64,000 nucleotides of DNA from Hirundichthys speculiger (taxonomy: Eukaryota; Chordata; Actinopteri; Beloniformes; Exocoetidae), in the NCBI GenBank assembly GCA_018398805.1, contig JAGFBZ010000907.1, forward strand, positions 219,040 to 283,039, read 5' to 3'. The translations under genes were made by a program, and so were the position numbers. Position 1 is the first letter of the stretch. Every line of letters starts with the position of its first letter. Under the pieces are notes generated by a model. The model worked only from the letters and a program-made list of their open reading frames with translations. It ran no database searches and was not told the DNA's origin. Shown in pieces: positions 1-11,310 of this stretch.

Positions 1-41
1 CGTTGCAGCCTGTCCGCTATGAGCTCACCTACCGCAAAAAG
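1..41 (+). CDS. epha2: epha2 exon fragment: second FN3 repeat
   Basis: Reads [13 protein letters not shown] in frame 3, matching the conserved VKYEVTYRKK strand of the second fibronectin III repeat of EPHA2. It ends at a GTAAGA donor with phase 0. The exon start is cut off by the window edge. Confidence 0.8.
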
Positions 42-3000
42 GTAAGATGTAATATTATATACATACGCATTCATCGTGCACTTGAACTGGTATGGAGAAC
101 TTGAACAGATGATCATTTAAAAAGTAAGGGCTGGGCAAGTTAACGCGTTATTATCGCGTTAACTCATTAATTTATTAACGCCGACATTTATTTTATCGAG
201 CGTTAACGCATGTTGCTCACATGCTTTTGTTTTAAAAAGTCTGTTACTGGCTGCTGCGGAGCCGGAAAACAGTAAACACAAGGAAAAGCTAAAACAGACA
301 TGGAGAACGGGTAAAAATCCGTGATTTTTACAGTTCGGGTAGCAACTCAGGTAGCAATATTAACAATTCTGTTAAAAAAAAACAAACTTCTTGACTGCAA
401 CAAAACTTTTGCGTCATTCCTCCATGTTCCATCAGATCTGCTCCATGTGTTCACTGTCCTGCTGTTCTCTAGCTGGTTACTGCAGTGCGGCTCTATCTAG
501 TGGCACAGATGTGTAATGACAACAGAAAGTCCAGTCCTTGATTATAAAACAAATTCAGTTCTGTGGCCCGTTTTTTAATTTTGTATTTTTGATCCAAGTC
601 TAAAATTGAAATATTAAAAAAACTGTTTTTTTTCTCAATTTTTTTGTAATAAATTGTCACTTTTTAATTTTTTTTTATTTTTAATTGACACGGATTAGTA
701 AAGTTACAGAACTTTAACATGACATTTTCATTTTAAAGTTCTCCCAGACGGAGGATTCAACAGAAACAAAGGTTATTTGTACCAACTGACAAGTTGAACT
801 CCCCGTTAAAAGTTTCTGCTGTTACCTCAGAAATTACCTGTTTTAATTTCTGATTGTGCTGAGCCACAATCATTTTGTTGGATTTTTTTGTAGACGTTTT
901 TTTTTTTTTATCTTTTATATAAACAGGATGACATTAATGCCCTGGCGGTGGCAATAAGCTTTATTTTATTTGACATTTTTTAAGATGAGATTTACACTAA
1001 ATATGTGTTACTGAAAAGTGCTGATGTTAAAAGTGTTTGAACAACAAATGTTATGACACTTTAGTTCATATGGCAGCAGAACATTTCAATAAAAGTGCAT
1101 TTTACACTACTTTTGAATTCATTATTTGATTTTCTGTATACGATGCGATTAATCATGATTATTCTGGGAAATAATGCGATTAATTGCAATTAAAAATTTT
1201 AATCGTTGCCCAGCCCTATTAAAAAGCACTGCCATCATGAAATTAGCTGATTGGCCTCTATCTTCTGATTTTCCTCCTAACCTCCCTAACTCTTTCATCC
1301 CAGGACGATAACCTGTCTAAAATCTTCATCGTGCAAATACTGGAGAAGAACTCTGTCCAGATCAACGACCTGGTCCCAGGGACGGCCTACCTCTTCAAGG
1401 TTCAGGCTCTCGGCAGCGAGGGCAGCCCCGGGGGCTCCGGCGTGGAGGAACAGTTTGAGACCCTGCCCGAAGGTACAGAAGAGACCAGCGGCAAACATGT
1501 CACTGCTGGGCCGGGGGCGGGGCACATGACCGGGCCCTTTAAGCCCAATAAAGCTTGTGATTACATCGTTTTACAACATACAAGCATTGCTACATTTTTG
1601 ACACATAGCTCAAAGCATTTGATAGTAAGAGTTCAACACCATGAAGAGCGACCATGCCATTTTGAAATCAATCAAACCTGTAGTATTATGGAATAATGTA
1701 TCGTCTAAACTGTATTCGGCGGTATGCGGTTGTGACGTCACGCCGGAGACGCACCACTGTTATTGATTTAATAGTTACCGGCATTCATTTATTCTGCTCG
1801 GTACCAAGTGCCGATTTCGCCTGATGTGTTTCCATTGCTGTTAATAAATACCAACTAACAAACCATGAGAACAACAAAAACATTAGGCTAGCTGGCCCCT
1901 AATAATAACGTTAGCCGGTCGGGCTACTCCGATAACAACCACATCAACAGTTTACAACTAACTCACATATTGTTTTCAGCGTCAGTGATTGTGAGTAATT
2001 GTACCTGTAAATCTGGCTCCCTGACCGTGGTGCCAGTTCTGGTGGGTTTGACTCGCTGCTGACAATTTTGCTCCACCTTTATGCTTGTATGAACTGCCAC
2101 TCATGATTTCATTAATCCGTGATCCACCTACCCTGCACCGCATAGACTCTGTTGACCAGTGACTGATGATGACGCTGATGGACGGCTGTTGATGACGATT
2201 TTACCCAAAATACATTTGGAGATCTTACTGGCGATCCACTTGTAAATGTGTACATTGTAAAGTTAACTGTGAGAGTGAACATGACGCCAGCCATGCAGCA
2301 CAACATTTAATTCACTGTGTTGAAGAAACCTACATGACCAAAGTTAGTCTTAAATTTTTTGGACCAACCATGACTCATTCTGGCTGGAGCAACCTATATA
2401 TATAACCCTATATTTGTCGCAAAAGTTGTTGTATCCAGTATTGTGCAAGGCGCGACAGAGGCCTGTTTCTTTGTCTTTCGCGGGGCCCTCCTGGGCCCGG
2501 GCCGGGGGAGTACTGCCCCCCCAGATGCTCCGCGCCTGGAAGAGACCCACATCAGAAGAAGTTCCCCAGCTTTGTTCGGGTTTGGGATCTCTCTGAAGTA
2601 TCGTTCCCTCCTTTCTTTCAGCATACCTTCCTCCTAACAAGACCGCAGTCATCCTCGCTGCAGCGGCCGGAGGAGCGACCGTGCTGTTCATCGTGCTCGT
2701 GGTCCTGTTCCTGCGCAGACGGTGAGTAACCGGACCTCTGTTCTCTACCGCTAATCTCTCACAATACGACGTCCTCCGCTGCCTTCCTCTTTCTTTCTTC
2801 CGCGTTTCCTTTGTGGAGCCTCCAAATGGCCTTCGCATTTACTCTCTCCTCACCTTTCACTTTTTCTCTTCCTTTAGCCAACAGTGTCTTTCTCTTTATC
2901 TGGATCTGTATCCCGCCACTCACCAGGGAGGAATTTGAACTGAATGTGTCTTGTCATTGCTCAGCGGTTACATTCTGGAAAGTGCTGGAGCCTTTGAAAG

Positions 3001-6000
3001 GGAATTAGCCCAGAGTGGTGCATTGTTGCCGATAAGAGGCCTTCGCTTCTTTCTGAACCGGGCCACGGGCACTTTGTAAAGTTGACCCGGGGCTCTGCTG
3101 CAGTAGATTACAGCCCATCTGTCCACCACTCTCCCGCCAGCTTTCAATCAGTCCGTCATCAGCCTTTACCAAAGGGAAGCTTCTGTCTGAACGGAGGCGT
3201 TGCACCAGTGCACCAGAATATCTGGAAAAATGGCTGCAAAGGTTGTTCTGTGCTATTGATATTAAAAGCGGACATACAGCATTGTGGGGAAAAAAAACTT
3301 TGTGAGTCTGATTGTATATATTTGGACATTTGAAGTGACTGTTCAAAAACACCAAGTGCATAACACAAACATTTATTATTATTAATGTCTGTGTTCAAGA
3401 TAACTCAAAAAGTTATGGATGGATTTTGATGAAATTTTCAGGAGTTGTCGGAAATGTAAAGGAAGAACTGATTTCATTTTGGGTGTGATCTGGAAGAAAT
3501 CCTGGATTCTGGATCACTTTCAAATTTTCAATAATATTGCGGTCAATGGGGCCAAAAATTTTGTTTCTCAACGTCTCCGTTAATTATTGCCCAAAACTCA
3601 TGAAATTTGACTCAGGGGTTGACAATGGGAACCTTTATCAAATTTCAATCCGGATCTGATCCAGAAAGTGGATTTTTTCGCAATCTGTAAATCGCTATAA
3701 GGGGAATTGTTGCGCTTGGTAGATGTCTGCGCTCTCCGAGTGCTTTTCTAGTTTGGTTACTTTTTTTGGGGGCCACCAAAGTTTGTAAACTTTGTGGTTC
3801 AGAATTGCAGATCAGAGTAGAATTATCCAATTTACCCAATTTTATGTTTTCCTAATCTCGCTGCACCTCTAAAGCCAGTGGTACAAAGCTGTGTGACTAA
3901 TTTCAAAAGAGGTACTCTCACTGAAGAGGGGTGGAGCTGGGAGACTCCGCCCCATTAAACCAGCTGTTATGAGCAGAGCTGTCAATTCGTTATTAAAGAA
4001 GGAGCTTTTGTACTGTATCTCTGGGGTATTAGACAGGGCTTGACACTGTAACCGGCCAACCGGCCAAATGCTGGTAAAATTTGGCTGTGGCTAGTAACAA
4101 TTTCTGTCTCACAAGCAACTTTGGCTGGTAACTTATTCTTTGATATGACACATCACAATAGTTGTACTAATTGTTTGTATTTAAAATGTAAATGCAAGAA
4201 TATTGTGAAGAAGAAAAAAACTGACAGCAAAACTGTGGCTAGCATAAAGACTAAATGGCTAATGACTGAGAAAAAACACTAGCCACAGTGGCTGGTGAGC
4301 AAAAAAGTTAGCGTCAAGCCCTGGTATTAGATATATAAAAATATATTGCAGATATTTTATTGAGCCCTTTGAAGAATAAAGAGTAAAACATCTCCACTTC
4401 AAAGGAGTCATATGAGTCCATTTCCTCTTCCAGAATGGTATATTAATTTGTGTATATTTTATCTTCTTATTCAGGAGGAGAAACTCTCACACCAGGCAGG
4501 GACCGGAGGACACCTGCTTTTCAAGCCCAGGTATGAAAAAAGAAAAAAAAAGGAAAAAAGTCTCTGTCTCACTTCATTGAACTGATTTAATCATTTGCTT
4601 ACCAACCTGGACTTATCTTTCTTCGGCTCTCAGAACAACTAAAGCCGCTGACCTACGTGGATCCACATACGTACGAGGACCCCAACATAGCGGTCTTGAA
4701 GTTTGCCACCGAAATCCACCCGAACCACATAACCAAACAAAAAGTCATTGGAGCTGGTGAGTGACAACCCTGCTGAGATAATCTGCTGTGGGGCTTTACT
4801 CTGAGATGTTGAAAGATCTCTCCAATCCCCAAATGTTCTGTTTATATTTTTCATTTTCCACGGTTTAACGAGCTGATTTGACAGTGGTTACTTTAGATAG
4901 ATTTACATCTATCTGGCTGAGTTCTCTCACAACAAGTTGAGACACTGTTTCGCTGTGTGGCAACTCTTGGCTGTGATGCGCATGTTTTGGCTGAAGCTGT
5001 CACAAACATTACAAAAAAAAAAAAACTGCAGCAGAGATGGTGTTTTGGAAGGATATCCGAACACATTCATGGGGCCTTTTTTCTTTTTTTTCTGCGGGGT
5101 TACGTTTGTTCAAGTGTGACCACCTTTCCCCTTTGAACCGGCAGCCTTTTACAAGCCCCAGCTCCCACGACCACATGCCCCCCCCCCCCCCCCCCCCTCA
5201 TGTGACAGCTGATTCCCATGCTCCCGCACCACGGGCTGTCCACCGTTTACACAATAGCACCTCTCTCCCTCTTTCCCTTTCTTTCAACGCCAAGCCAGAA
5301 CACACCTTTGTGAGTGCACCTCAGGCAAAACAGCCTCAGACTTCCTTATTTTCCTCCCGTTCCAGAAAGCCCTGCAGCTAAAAGTGTAACATTACACACA
5401 CTTTCATTTAATGCCTGTTATTTAACGCTTTCATGCATGGTGGCCACGACAGTGGGCATCGATTCAAAAGCTATGGTCTAGTACAGCTCAGTTCAGTCTA
5501 AGTAGTAAGTCCATAATGTCTGAGAGGAAACTTTACCTGTTTTAAGATCAGTCAGGATTCACAATTTTCTTCTTTAAATATGTATTTATGACATGTCAGA
5601 ACAACGAGAAGGGAGATTTTTTTTAATATATCATTTCAGTCAGAAATGTACATAAAAATGAATAATATTTGCTTTAATTGCCTTTAAACTGTTTAAGTTG
5701 GCTCAGACATTTTGGGCAGCGCTCCACAAGCTTCTCTCAGTATCTGGCTGTTATTTTGGCCCATCCCTCCTGACGAAGCTGGCGGAGCTGAGTCAAGTTT
5801 GTGGGCTTCCTTGCTTGCCTTTTCACTGCCACCCACCAATTTCCTATTACGCTGAGGTCCGGCCTTTTAAGACGGCCGCTCCAGCAACTTCACTCTGTTG
5901 TCCTTAACCAACTTTGCAACTAATTCGGAGGCGAGCTTGGAGTCACTGAGTGTCTGGAAGACCCACCCACAGCCAGACTTTAACTTTCTGGCTCATGATG

Positions 6001-9000
6001 TTGCTCCACGTTACGTACTTTCTTTCTGTTGTGTGAAGTGCTCCAGTATCTCTTGCAGCAAAGCTGTGTTTATCCTGATTATTGTGATGGCTGTGTGCAC
6101 CCACGCTGTTCATAATGTCACATTATTATTTAAACAGACGAACGTTGGACGATCAGGCATCTGGAAGTTGTACCCAAAGATGAGCTAGACATTGCGAAGG
6201 CTCATAATTATTTTCTGGACTTTCTGGCTGATGTCTTTTGCTTTTCCCACGATGCCATGCAGACATCGTGTTTAAAATATGCAGGCGTACCTCTGATTAA
6301 CTCAGACGAAGTCAGTTAATTAGGCCACCAGAAGCTTCTTCTGCTAAAACATCATCATGTGGGATTCTCCAAACTGCCACAGACAATGAAGTGCATGTAA
6401 ACATCTGACTGAGAAGAAGTTTTACTAAGCAGGAACATCTTATCCTTCATTATTCTGACATGACGTGATGGTAATAACACAGTCTGAGCTTGTCGTCGGT
6501 CTGTGAAGATGAAGAAAATACCAAGAACATAACTTTCCAGGTTCCTTAGAAGTAAATGATCACATTCGGAAAAATGAGTACTTTTGTTTTTTGAATAATT
6601 GGTGCATGAACGGGTCGAATCGGTTATTCCAATGATGCTGTGTTCTTGCAGGTGAGTTTGGTGAGGTATACAAGGGTATTTTGAGATTGCCAGCACGGAA
6701 AGATGTGTACGTAGCCATCAAGACGCTGAAGCCCGGCTACACAGAGAAACAGAGGCAGGACTTTCTGAGCGAGGCCTCCATCATGGGCCAGTTCTCCCAT
6801 CAGAACATCATTCACCTGGAAGGCGTGGTGACCAAATGTAAATACGTCTTTTTTTTAAAACTTCTTTCTCCACTTTTATCCTGTCGCTTGTTCTGGACCA
6901 TCAGAGGCTGATGATTTGTTATATTTTCTGCAGTTAAACATGCCATGATCGTGACAGAGTACATGGAGAACGGAGCGCTGGACCGGTACCTGAAGGTGAG
7001 TCCGCTACTTTGCTTTCTTGATACCATTAATTTATTTCTTTTAACCATCTGAACAAGACTTTAAAGCTAATATTTTTGTCTATCACTCTCTGTTTTGGTT
7101 TGACATACGTTTGGACATGAAATCAGAGATCCGTGCTTATCCTTTTTTTCCGTCAGGACCACGACGGCGAGTTCTCCTCCTCCCAGCTGGTGGGCATGCT
7201 GCGCGGCATCGCTGCGGGCATGAAGTACCTCTCCGACATGAGCTACGTCCACCGCGACCTGGCTGCCCGCAACATCCTGGTCAACACTAGCCTGGAGTGT
7301 AAAGTGTCTGACTTTGGTCTGTCCCGGGTGCTGGAGGACGACCCTGAGGGGACGTACACCACCAGCGTGAGTAGATGCGGGGCCGCCCAGATCGCTTTGA
7401 GCTAGTGCTGGGCGATATGACGAAAAATTTATATCACGGTATTTTTCAAAATTATATCGGTTTCACGGTATATCACGGTATTATTTTTTTGAAGGCACAA
7501 CTGGGTGTTAACCACTTTTTCTAATCATTTAGAGAGGAATTGCTGCAGTAAATTGGCTTAGAATGACCTATTTTACTGTCACGAGGAGTGAATATTGTAG
7601 AAAAACATTCATATCTACACTAGTATTAATACAGGTTTGCATGAGCTCAAAATGATACTATTTACAAAGAGGTGGCACTCGTGATTCTAATTAAGTGAAG
7701 GAATCAGAATGCATGATAGTTGCAGTTAAAATACAGAACCCTTTTATTTTTCAATTTTTGCAAACAACTTGAAAAAACATATTTAGTAAAAAATCAACAT
7801 TAACTAAACAATGTAAACAACGTTCTGAAGTTGTAGCTGCGGGAGGCAACACCAGGCTGGTGTTGCCTCCCGCAGCTACAACTTTAGCTCGGCAACATTT
7901 GCAGATTATTGTAGTTTGTTGGATGTCGTCTTTTTTAAATCCAAAGAACTTCCACACGACAGACACGGCTCCTCGTTTAGGGAGAAGTTCCTCAGTCTCA
8001 TGTTGCCGTTCTGGAGCTCCCACTTCGGGATTTTCGCTGTTTGCAGCATCACCATTGTTGTGCTTCCAGTACAACTGCAAAACAGTCCCCTGTCAAACAA
8101 TGTCCTGCGGCACTTACGTTCCGCCGCGCGGCGTTCCCAACGTTGTGTACGCTACAGTACATACTCACCGGTATTACGGTATATGAAAAATTCATATCAT
8201 AAGAAAAATAAACACCGGTATTCAGTATGAACCGGTATACCGCCCAGCACTACTTTGAGCGCGCGATGAGCGAGGTGTAGCGGGGTGTTTAGAGGATTTT
8301 ACCTGAATGTTCAGTTCAGCGTCTCAGATGCGCTGTTCTTCTCAAACAGGGAGGTAAGATCCCCATCCGCTGGACGGCTCCGGAGGCGATAGCCTACAGG
8401 AAGTTCACCTCGGCAAGCGATGTGTGGAGTTTTGGCATCGTCATGTGGGAGGTCATGGCGTTCGGCGAAAGACCTTACTGGGACATGAGCAACCACGAGG
8501 CAAGTTTTCATACCTGCAAAAGCCATTTATGTTGAGCGTTACTACCGAGAGAAGATCTAATACGTCACCTGATGATCCTCATGCAGGTGATGAAGGCCAT
8601 CAACGAGGCTTTCAGGCTGCCTGCACCCATGGACTGCCCCTCGTCTACCAGCTGATGCTGCAGTGCTGGCTTCAGGATCGCTCCAAGAGGCCGCGGTTCG
8701 GAGACATCGTCAGCCTTCTAGACAAGCTGCTGCACAGCCCGGACTCCCTGAAAGCCATCGCCGACTTTGACCCACGGTAGGATTTACTCGCGAATACGGG
8801 AAAGGGCTCATGAAGCACATTTGTCTTGTGCTGACTCTACATCCTGGAGTAGCTGCCACTGTCAACACCCAGTTCTTGGAAACGGACCCGTAGCCAAAGC
8901 TTTTGCAGTATAATTAATCTGAATTCAGTTTTTAGTCCCGCTCCTTTCAGTCTGTTACTCATTCCTTCCTGTTATTAACCAACGTGGCCTCAAACCCCGA

Positions 9001-11310
9001 TGGTGAGCGCTGACAACGGAGAATTTAAGACGAGAAAAGAGGCTGCGCTAGTTTCTAATCATCACCCACAGCTTTGCAACAACCACACTTGTGGATACTG
9101 AAATCTTTGGATGCGAAAATCCTCAGAATATTTATCAAAGTGAAAGCATTGTTGAAGCGCACATGAAAAGTTTCATATGGAAATTATAGACTTTCTAGAC
9201 ATAAATCGAGCCTTGTTCATTTAAATCCTGACTAAGGCAGCAGAGACAAGACATGGATTAATGTGCAAACCCGACTTGAACTCGATCTGAGGAGCTGATC
9301 TTGATTAACATTCAATAAAAGTTAAAAAATAAAAAGAGCGTTTAGGGTCAAATGAAGCAAAAGGGGAGCAGCATTAAGACAGTCTGACACCTGCCTTTGT
9401 GTGCTGATGAAAAAAAGGTATGTGCACTCAGGGCTGAAGCTTTGTTTGCGATGGCGTGCATGATTGCACCGTTTTTCTCTCCTTTTGTGAGCGAGGATTA
9501 ATGCCAGAAACGGTGAGAAGGGACATGAGGCTGTCATGCTCGGATCTTAATCAGCTCCTAACCCGACTCCCCCAACCGGTTTTTAAAGCGCTCGCTGGTT
9601 TCCTGCAGGGTAATTACAGGCCTCGTTCATCTGCCTTTGTTGTGGGAAAGCCTGTTGATTGTTGTCATTTGGATCTACTTTCCTTTCTCAGCGTGTCCAT
9701 CCGCCTGCCCAGCACCAGCGGGTCGGACGGTTCTCCCTTCAGGTCGGTGTCCGAATGGCTGGAGTCCATCAAGATGAGCCAGTACATCGAGAACTTCACC
9801 TGCGCCGGGATCCTCACGATGGACCAGGTCCTGCAGATGAAGAATGAGTAAGTTCTGCCAGTTGCACGTGCAAACTGGACTTGTTTCATTGTTGCGTGTT
9901 GCAGGCAAAGAACAGGAAGTTTCCCACGTCAAGTTACGCTGCGTATTGAAACCAGAGAGATCAAGTCCATGATGGACTTCCGTGCTAGTTTATATATCTG
10001 CTTTCCCGTAAATGTTGCCTTTTAACGGCCGGCTGAATAGTTTGCGCACAATATAATCTCTAACCTCGGTTACAACTCGAGAAATGTTTGAAACGGAAAA
10101 TGTAATGGAGGGAAGGAGAAGGAGTGGGCTCATTTGTGGTGAACTGGCGGCGGTGGCTTGCGGTCTGCAGCAGCTCTTATTCTGCTTTGCTCCCTCCATT
10201 CTTCCTCTCATCCCTCCCTGCACCCACCCACACACTGGCTGCCACGGGCAGCACTTTTGCTTGAACCCCCCGAAAACCACCAGTTGTGCATATTTGGGTC
10301 AAAACCCTTTTGTGGCTTCTTCAGCATGAAAGCAGGAGGAGAGAATAGCCTGTGGAGAAGGAGAGAAACTCGGGGGGGATTAAGGACCTGAAATAGATGG
10401 GACATAATTTGAAGCCCCGTTTGAACTCGTGGAACAGTCGAAGGGGCGCGCTCGGGATGGACCCCCTGAAGACGTCGCGGGCTGCTTGGAGGCAAATGGG
10501 TCTTCCCAGATGTGTGGGAGTGACACAGGAGGCAATTAAAATAAAAACAAACTCACCTTTCTGGAACAAAAAAAAAAAGCACATACTTTGGGGCAACAGA
10601 ACATTTCTGTAACCACACGAGCAGCCACCAAAGAGTCGCCACCCTCTTCTGTCATTGTACATGCATGTCACTCGCTCTTGATCTTGGGGAGACGGGCGAA
10701 CCGTAAAACACAGACAAACCCCTTTGAAGTGTTTGTCATACAGTAAGTACGGTGCGATTTTGTGGCCCCCGAAGTTTCCACCGTGGGCATCTGGTAGCAC
10801 TCTCGGAGAGAAACCGCCAGTTATTTACGATCCACCCTCTGCTCGCCAGACAAGTGATTCATGGTCAACGGGGAGAATCCTCATTAAGTAATTAAGGCTG
10901 TAATTAAAGCCTTGACTGAGGCCTGGTGTGCATGCAGAGCTTCTGCAGGTCGGCTCGTGAAGAGGAGGACGAACTGAAACCTGCGAGCACGCCCCACCTC
11001 GCCGAACGGGTTCAAGCCGGACGCGAACGTGTTCAGCTCCAGGCTGGCGTTTCATCATGTCGAATGAGTTGCTGATTACTTCAAGCTTTGAGAACCAGGA
11101 AGGATGTGTGTGCGTGGAATGCTTTGGAGCAAGGCCAGGGGGGGTGGGGAATAAAAAAATCAGTAGAGCTGCTCTTAAACACTCATGTATCTCTTTTACA
11201 GGGACATCAAAAACATTGGCGTGAGGCTGCCCGGCCATCTGAAAAGAATAGCATACAGCATCCTGGGATTAAAGGACCAGACCAGCACCCTGAGCGTGTT
11301 TGCAGTGTGA
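1..11310 (+). CDS. epha2: EPHA2-type ephrin receptor tyrosine kinase, 3' half of gene (12 exons, 5' part outside window)
   Basis: Single-pass receptor that binds membrane-anchored ephrin-A ligands and signals through an intracellular tyrosine kinase. Exons read by homology with consistent splice phases: 1-41, 1304-1472, 2622-2721, 4475-4530, 4634-4756, 6652-6837, 6934-6995, 7157-7366, 8350-8499, 8587-8776, 9692-9847, 11202-11310. In order they encode the end of the second FN3 repeat, a membrane helix, a juxtamembrane segment with two tyrosines ([11 protein letters not shown]), the glycine loop [15 protein letters not shown] lysine, [14 protein letters not shown], a SAM domain and a C-terminus ending SVFAV. 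EPHA2 rather than another EphA is supported by [11 protein letters not shown] plus [11 protein letters not shown] before the SAM domain and by the fam131c/clcnk neighbours. Two oddities are a GC splice donor after 8499 and a 4-nt shortfall near 8641 that shifts the frame. Whether this is the a or b fish paralogue is not resolved. Confidence 0.93.
125..1218. mobile_element. hAT-type non-autonomous transposon in epha2 intron
   Basis: Terminal inverted repeats of the form TAGGGCTGGGCAA (left copy with one extra A) flank a 1.1 kb AT-rich body with no coding potential. An exact 8-bp target duplication TTAAAAAG lies at 117-124 and 1219-1226, diagnostic of hAT insertion. Subterminal regions are rich in TTAACGCG- and ATTAATCG-like motifs. 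Confidence 0.85.
1304..1472 (+). CDS. epha2: epha2 exon: end of second FN3 repeat
   Basis: Follows a CAG acceptor and ends at GTACAG, phase 0 in and phase 1 out. It encodes the typical FN3 end strands ([18 protein letters not shown], then EEQFETLPE), close to the human pattern LAPDTTYLVQVQALTQEG. The frame stays open past the donor into the intron, which is not coding. Confidence 0.88.
2622..2721 (+). CDS. epha2: epha2 exon: transmembrane helix
   Basis: Acceptor TTTCAG and donor GTGAGT, phase 1 in and 2 out. After a short linker (AYLPPNKT) comes a hydrophobic run of about 23 residues containing [10 protein letters not shown] and ending in VVLFL, then RRR as the cytoplasmic stop-transfer. The small-residue stretch is of the type that packs in receptor helix dimers (inference). 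Confidence 0.88.
3385..3760. repeat. Interspersed repeat fragment in epha2 intron
   Basis: A stretch with the phrase TTTTGATGAAATTTTCAGG near its start and a TGCGCTCTCCGAGTGC end that I recognise as a high-copy animal interspersed repeat. I cannot assign a class or find termini. No ORF. Confidence 0.4.
4034..4323. mobile_element. 290-bp hAT-type MITE, copy 1
   Basis: Ends CAGGGCTTGACACT and AGCGTCAAGCCCTG form the inverted repeats. An exact 8-bp target duplication GTATTAGA flanks it (4026-4033 and 4324-4331). A near-identical copy is at 50267-50556. No functional ORF; internal CTGTGGCTAGT / ACTAGCCACAG motifs form a further inverted repeat. Confidence 0.88.
4475..4756 (+). CDS. epha2: epha2 exons: juxtamembrane segment (4475-4530 and 4634-4756)
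   Basis: Two exons. The first encodes [18 protein letters not shown]. The second encodes [17 protein letters not shown] followed by [10 protein letters not shown] and KVIGAG. The two tyrosines in the [11 protein letters not shown] block are the conserved Eph juxtamembrane sites whose phosphorylation relieves autoinhibition (family knowledge). The exon ends inside the glycine-loop codon, phase 1. A short A-rich intron of 103 bp separates the two. Confidence 0.88.
5178..5197 (+). repeat. Poly-C tract
   Basis: About 20 consecutive C residues in the epha2 intron following exon 4756; length is likely to vary between reads. Confidence 0.8.
5585..6410 (-). mobile_element. Tc1-like transposon relic (Sleeping Beauty/Tdr type), internally deleted
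   Basis: Read on the minus strand, the order matches fish Tc1 elements: an inner direct repeat with TCAGATGTTTACATGCACT near 6390, the GAAGCTTCTG leader, a start region (ATCGTGGGAAAAGCAAAAGA, about 6250), then GACATCAGCC, and later the transposase end with [11 protein letters not shown] and MGQ-like codons, and GTTTAAAGGCAATTAAAGC. The middle of the transposase is missing and many stops are present, so it is inactive. Confidence 0.75.
6652..6995 (+). CDS. epha2: epha2 exons: kinase N-lobe (6652-6837 and 6934-6995)
   Basis: The first exon completes [11 protein letters not shown] and carries VAIKTLK (ATP-binding lysine), [12 protein letters not shown] (alpha-C glutamate) and [11 protein letters not shown]. 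The second encodes [21 protein letters not shown], the hinge and the start of the C-lobe. Splice sites are GT-AG and phases agree (1 to 1, then 0). Confidence 0.93.
7157..7366 (+). CDS. epha2: epha2 exon: catalytic and activation loops
   Basis: 210 nt, phase 0 at both ends. It encodes [13 protein letters not shown], the catalytic loop [14 protein letters not shown], the magnesium motif [11 protein letters not shown], and the activation loop with its tyrosine in GTYTTS. All catalytic residues expected of an active tyrosine kinase are present. Confidence 0.95.
7403..8252 (-). mobile_element. hAT-type element carrying a BED zinc finger fragment
   Basis: 850 bp with ends TAGTGCTGGGCGATAT / ATACCGCCCAGCACTA and an exact 8-bp target duplication CTTTGAGC (7395-7402, 8253-8260). 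On the minus strand an ORF from 8080 contains [20 protein letters not shown] then [14 protein letters not shown], the start of a BED finger of a ZBED/hAT transposase with the C-x2-C pair. The His part is lost where a palindrome interrupts it. No catalytic domain. Confidence 0.85.
7828..7884. repeat. Perfect 27-bp inverted repeat with 3-bp spacer
   Basis: Arms 7828-7854 and 7858-7884 are exact reverse complements, spacer GGC. The right arm is the BED-finger coding segment (minus strand [10 protein letters not shown]), and the left arm is its inverted copy. The resulting hairpin replaces the rest of the finger. Confidence 0.93.
8350..8499 (+). CDS. epha2: epha2 exon: kinase C-lobe, followed by a GC splice donor
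   Basis: 150 nt, 50 codons, from [13 protein letters not shown] to [11 protein letters not shown], including the APE motif and the [13 protein letters not shown] helix. The exon ends GAG followed by gcaagt, a GC-AG type intron with otherwise perfect donor consensus. Ending at SNHE and resuming at VMKAI matches the conserved exon boundary, so the GC donor is not an artefact of exon choice. Confidence 0.92.
8587..8776 (+). CDS. epha2: epha2 exon: end of kinase domain, frameshifted
   Basis: Starts [18 protein letters not shown] in the frame set by the upstream exon and ends [16 protein letters not shown] in a different frame. The exon is 190 nt where the human exon, counted from the protein, should be 194. 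The loss maps to 8638-8645, between the DCP and YQLMLQCW codons. Read straight through, the frame meets TGA at 8653-8655, truncating the last helices of the kinase and the SAM domain. All later exons remain intact and in phase with the shifted frame, which suggests either a sequencing or assembly gap or a very recent mutation. Confidence 0.85.
9692..9847 (+). CDS. epha2: epha2 exon: SAM domain, first part
   Basis: Encodes [17 protein letters not shown], then [18 protein letters not shown] and [10 protein letters not shown], the start of the five-helix SAM domain used for Eph clustering. Acceptor CTCAG, donor GTAAGT, phase 2 at both ends. Confidence 0.93.
   Translation, partial: RVHPPAQHQRVGRFSLQVGVRMAGVHQDEPVHRELHLRRDPHDGPGPADEE
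11202..11310 (+). CDS. epha2: epha2 last coding exon: SAM domain end and C-terminus
   Basis: Encodes [19 protein letters not shown], then SILGLKDQ and a short tail ending SVFAV before TGA at 11308-11310. A hydrophobic C-terminal valine is compatible with PDZ binding, as known for Eph receptors. The human protein ends VGIPI, so the tail differs while the SAM core is conserved. Confidence 0.93.

Noticed and set aside
1331..1696. Extension of the FN3 exon frame past 1472
   Set aside because: The GTACAG donor at 1473 and the match of the next exon show the reading ends there; the rest is intron.
1690..2340. Possible transposon in epha2 intron near GTGACGTCACG
   Set aside because: No matching ends or target duplication could be found by eye.
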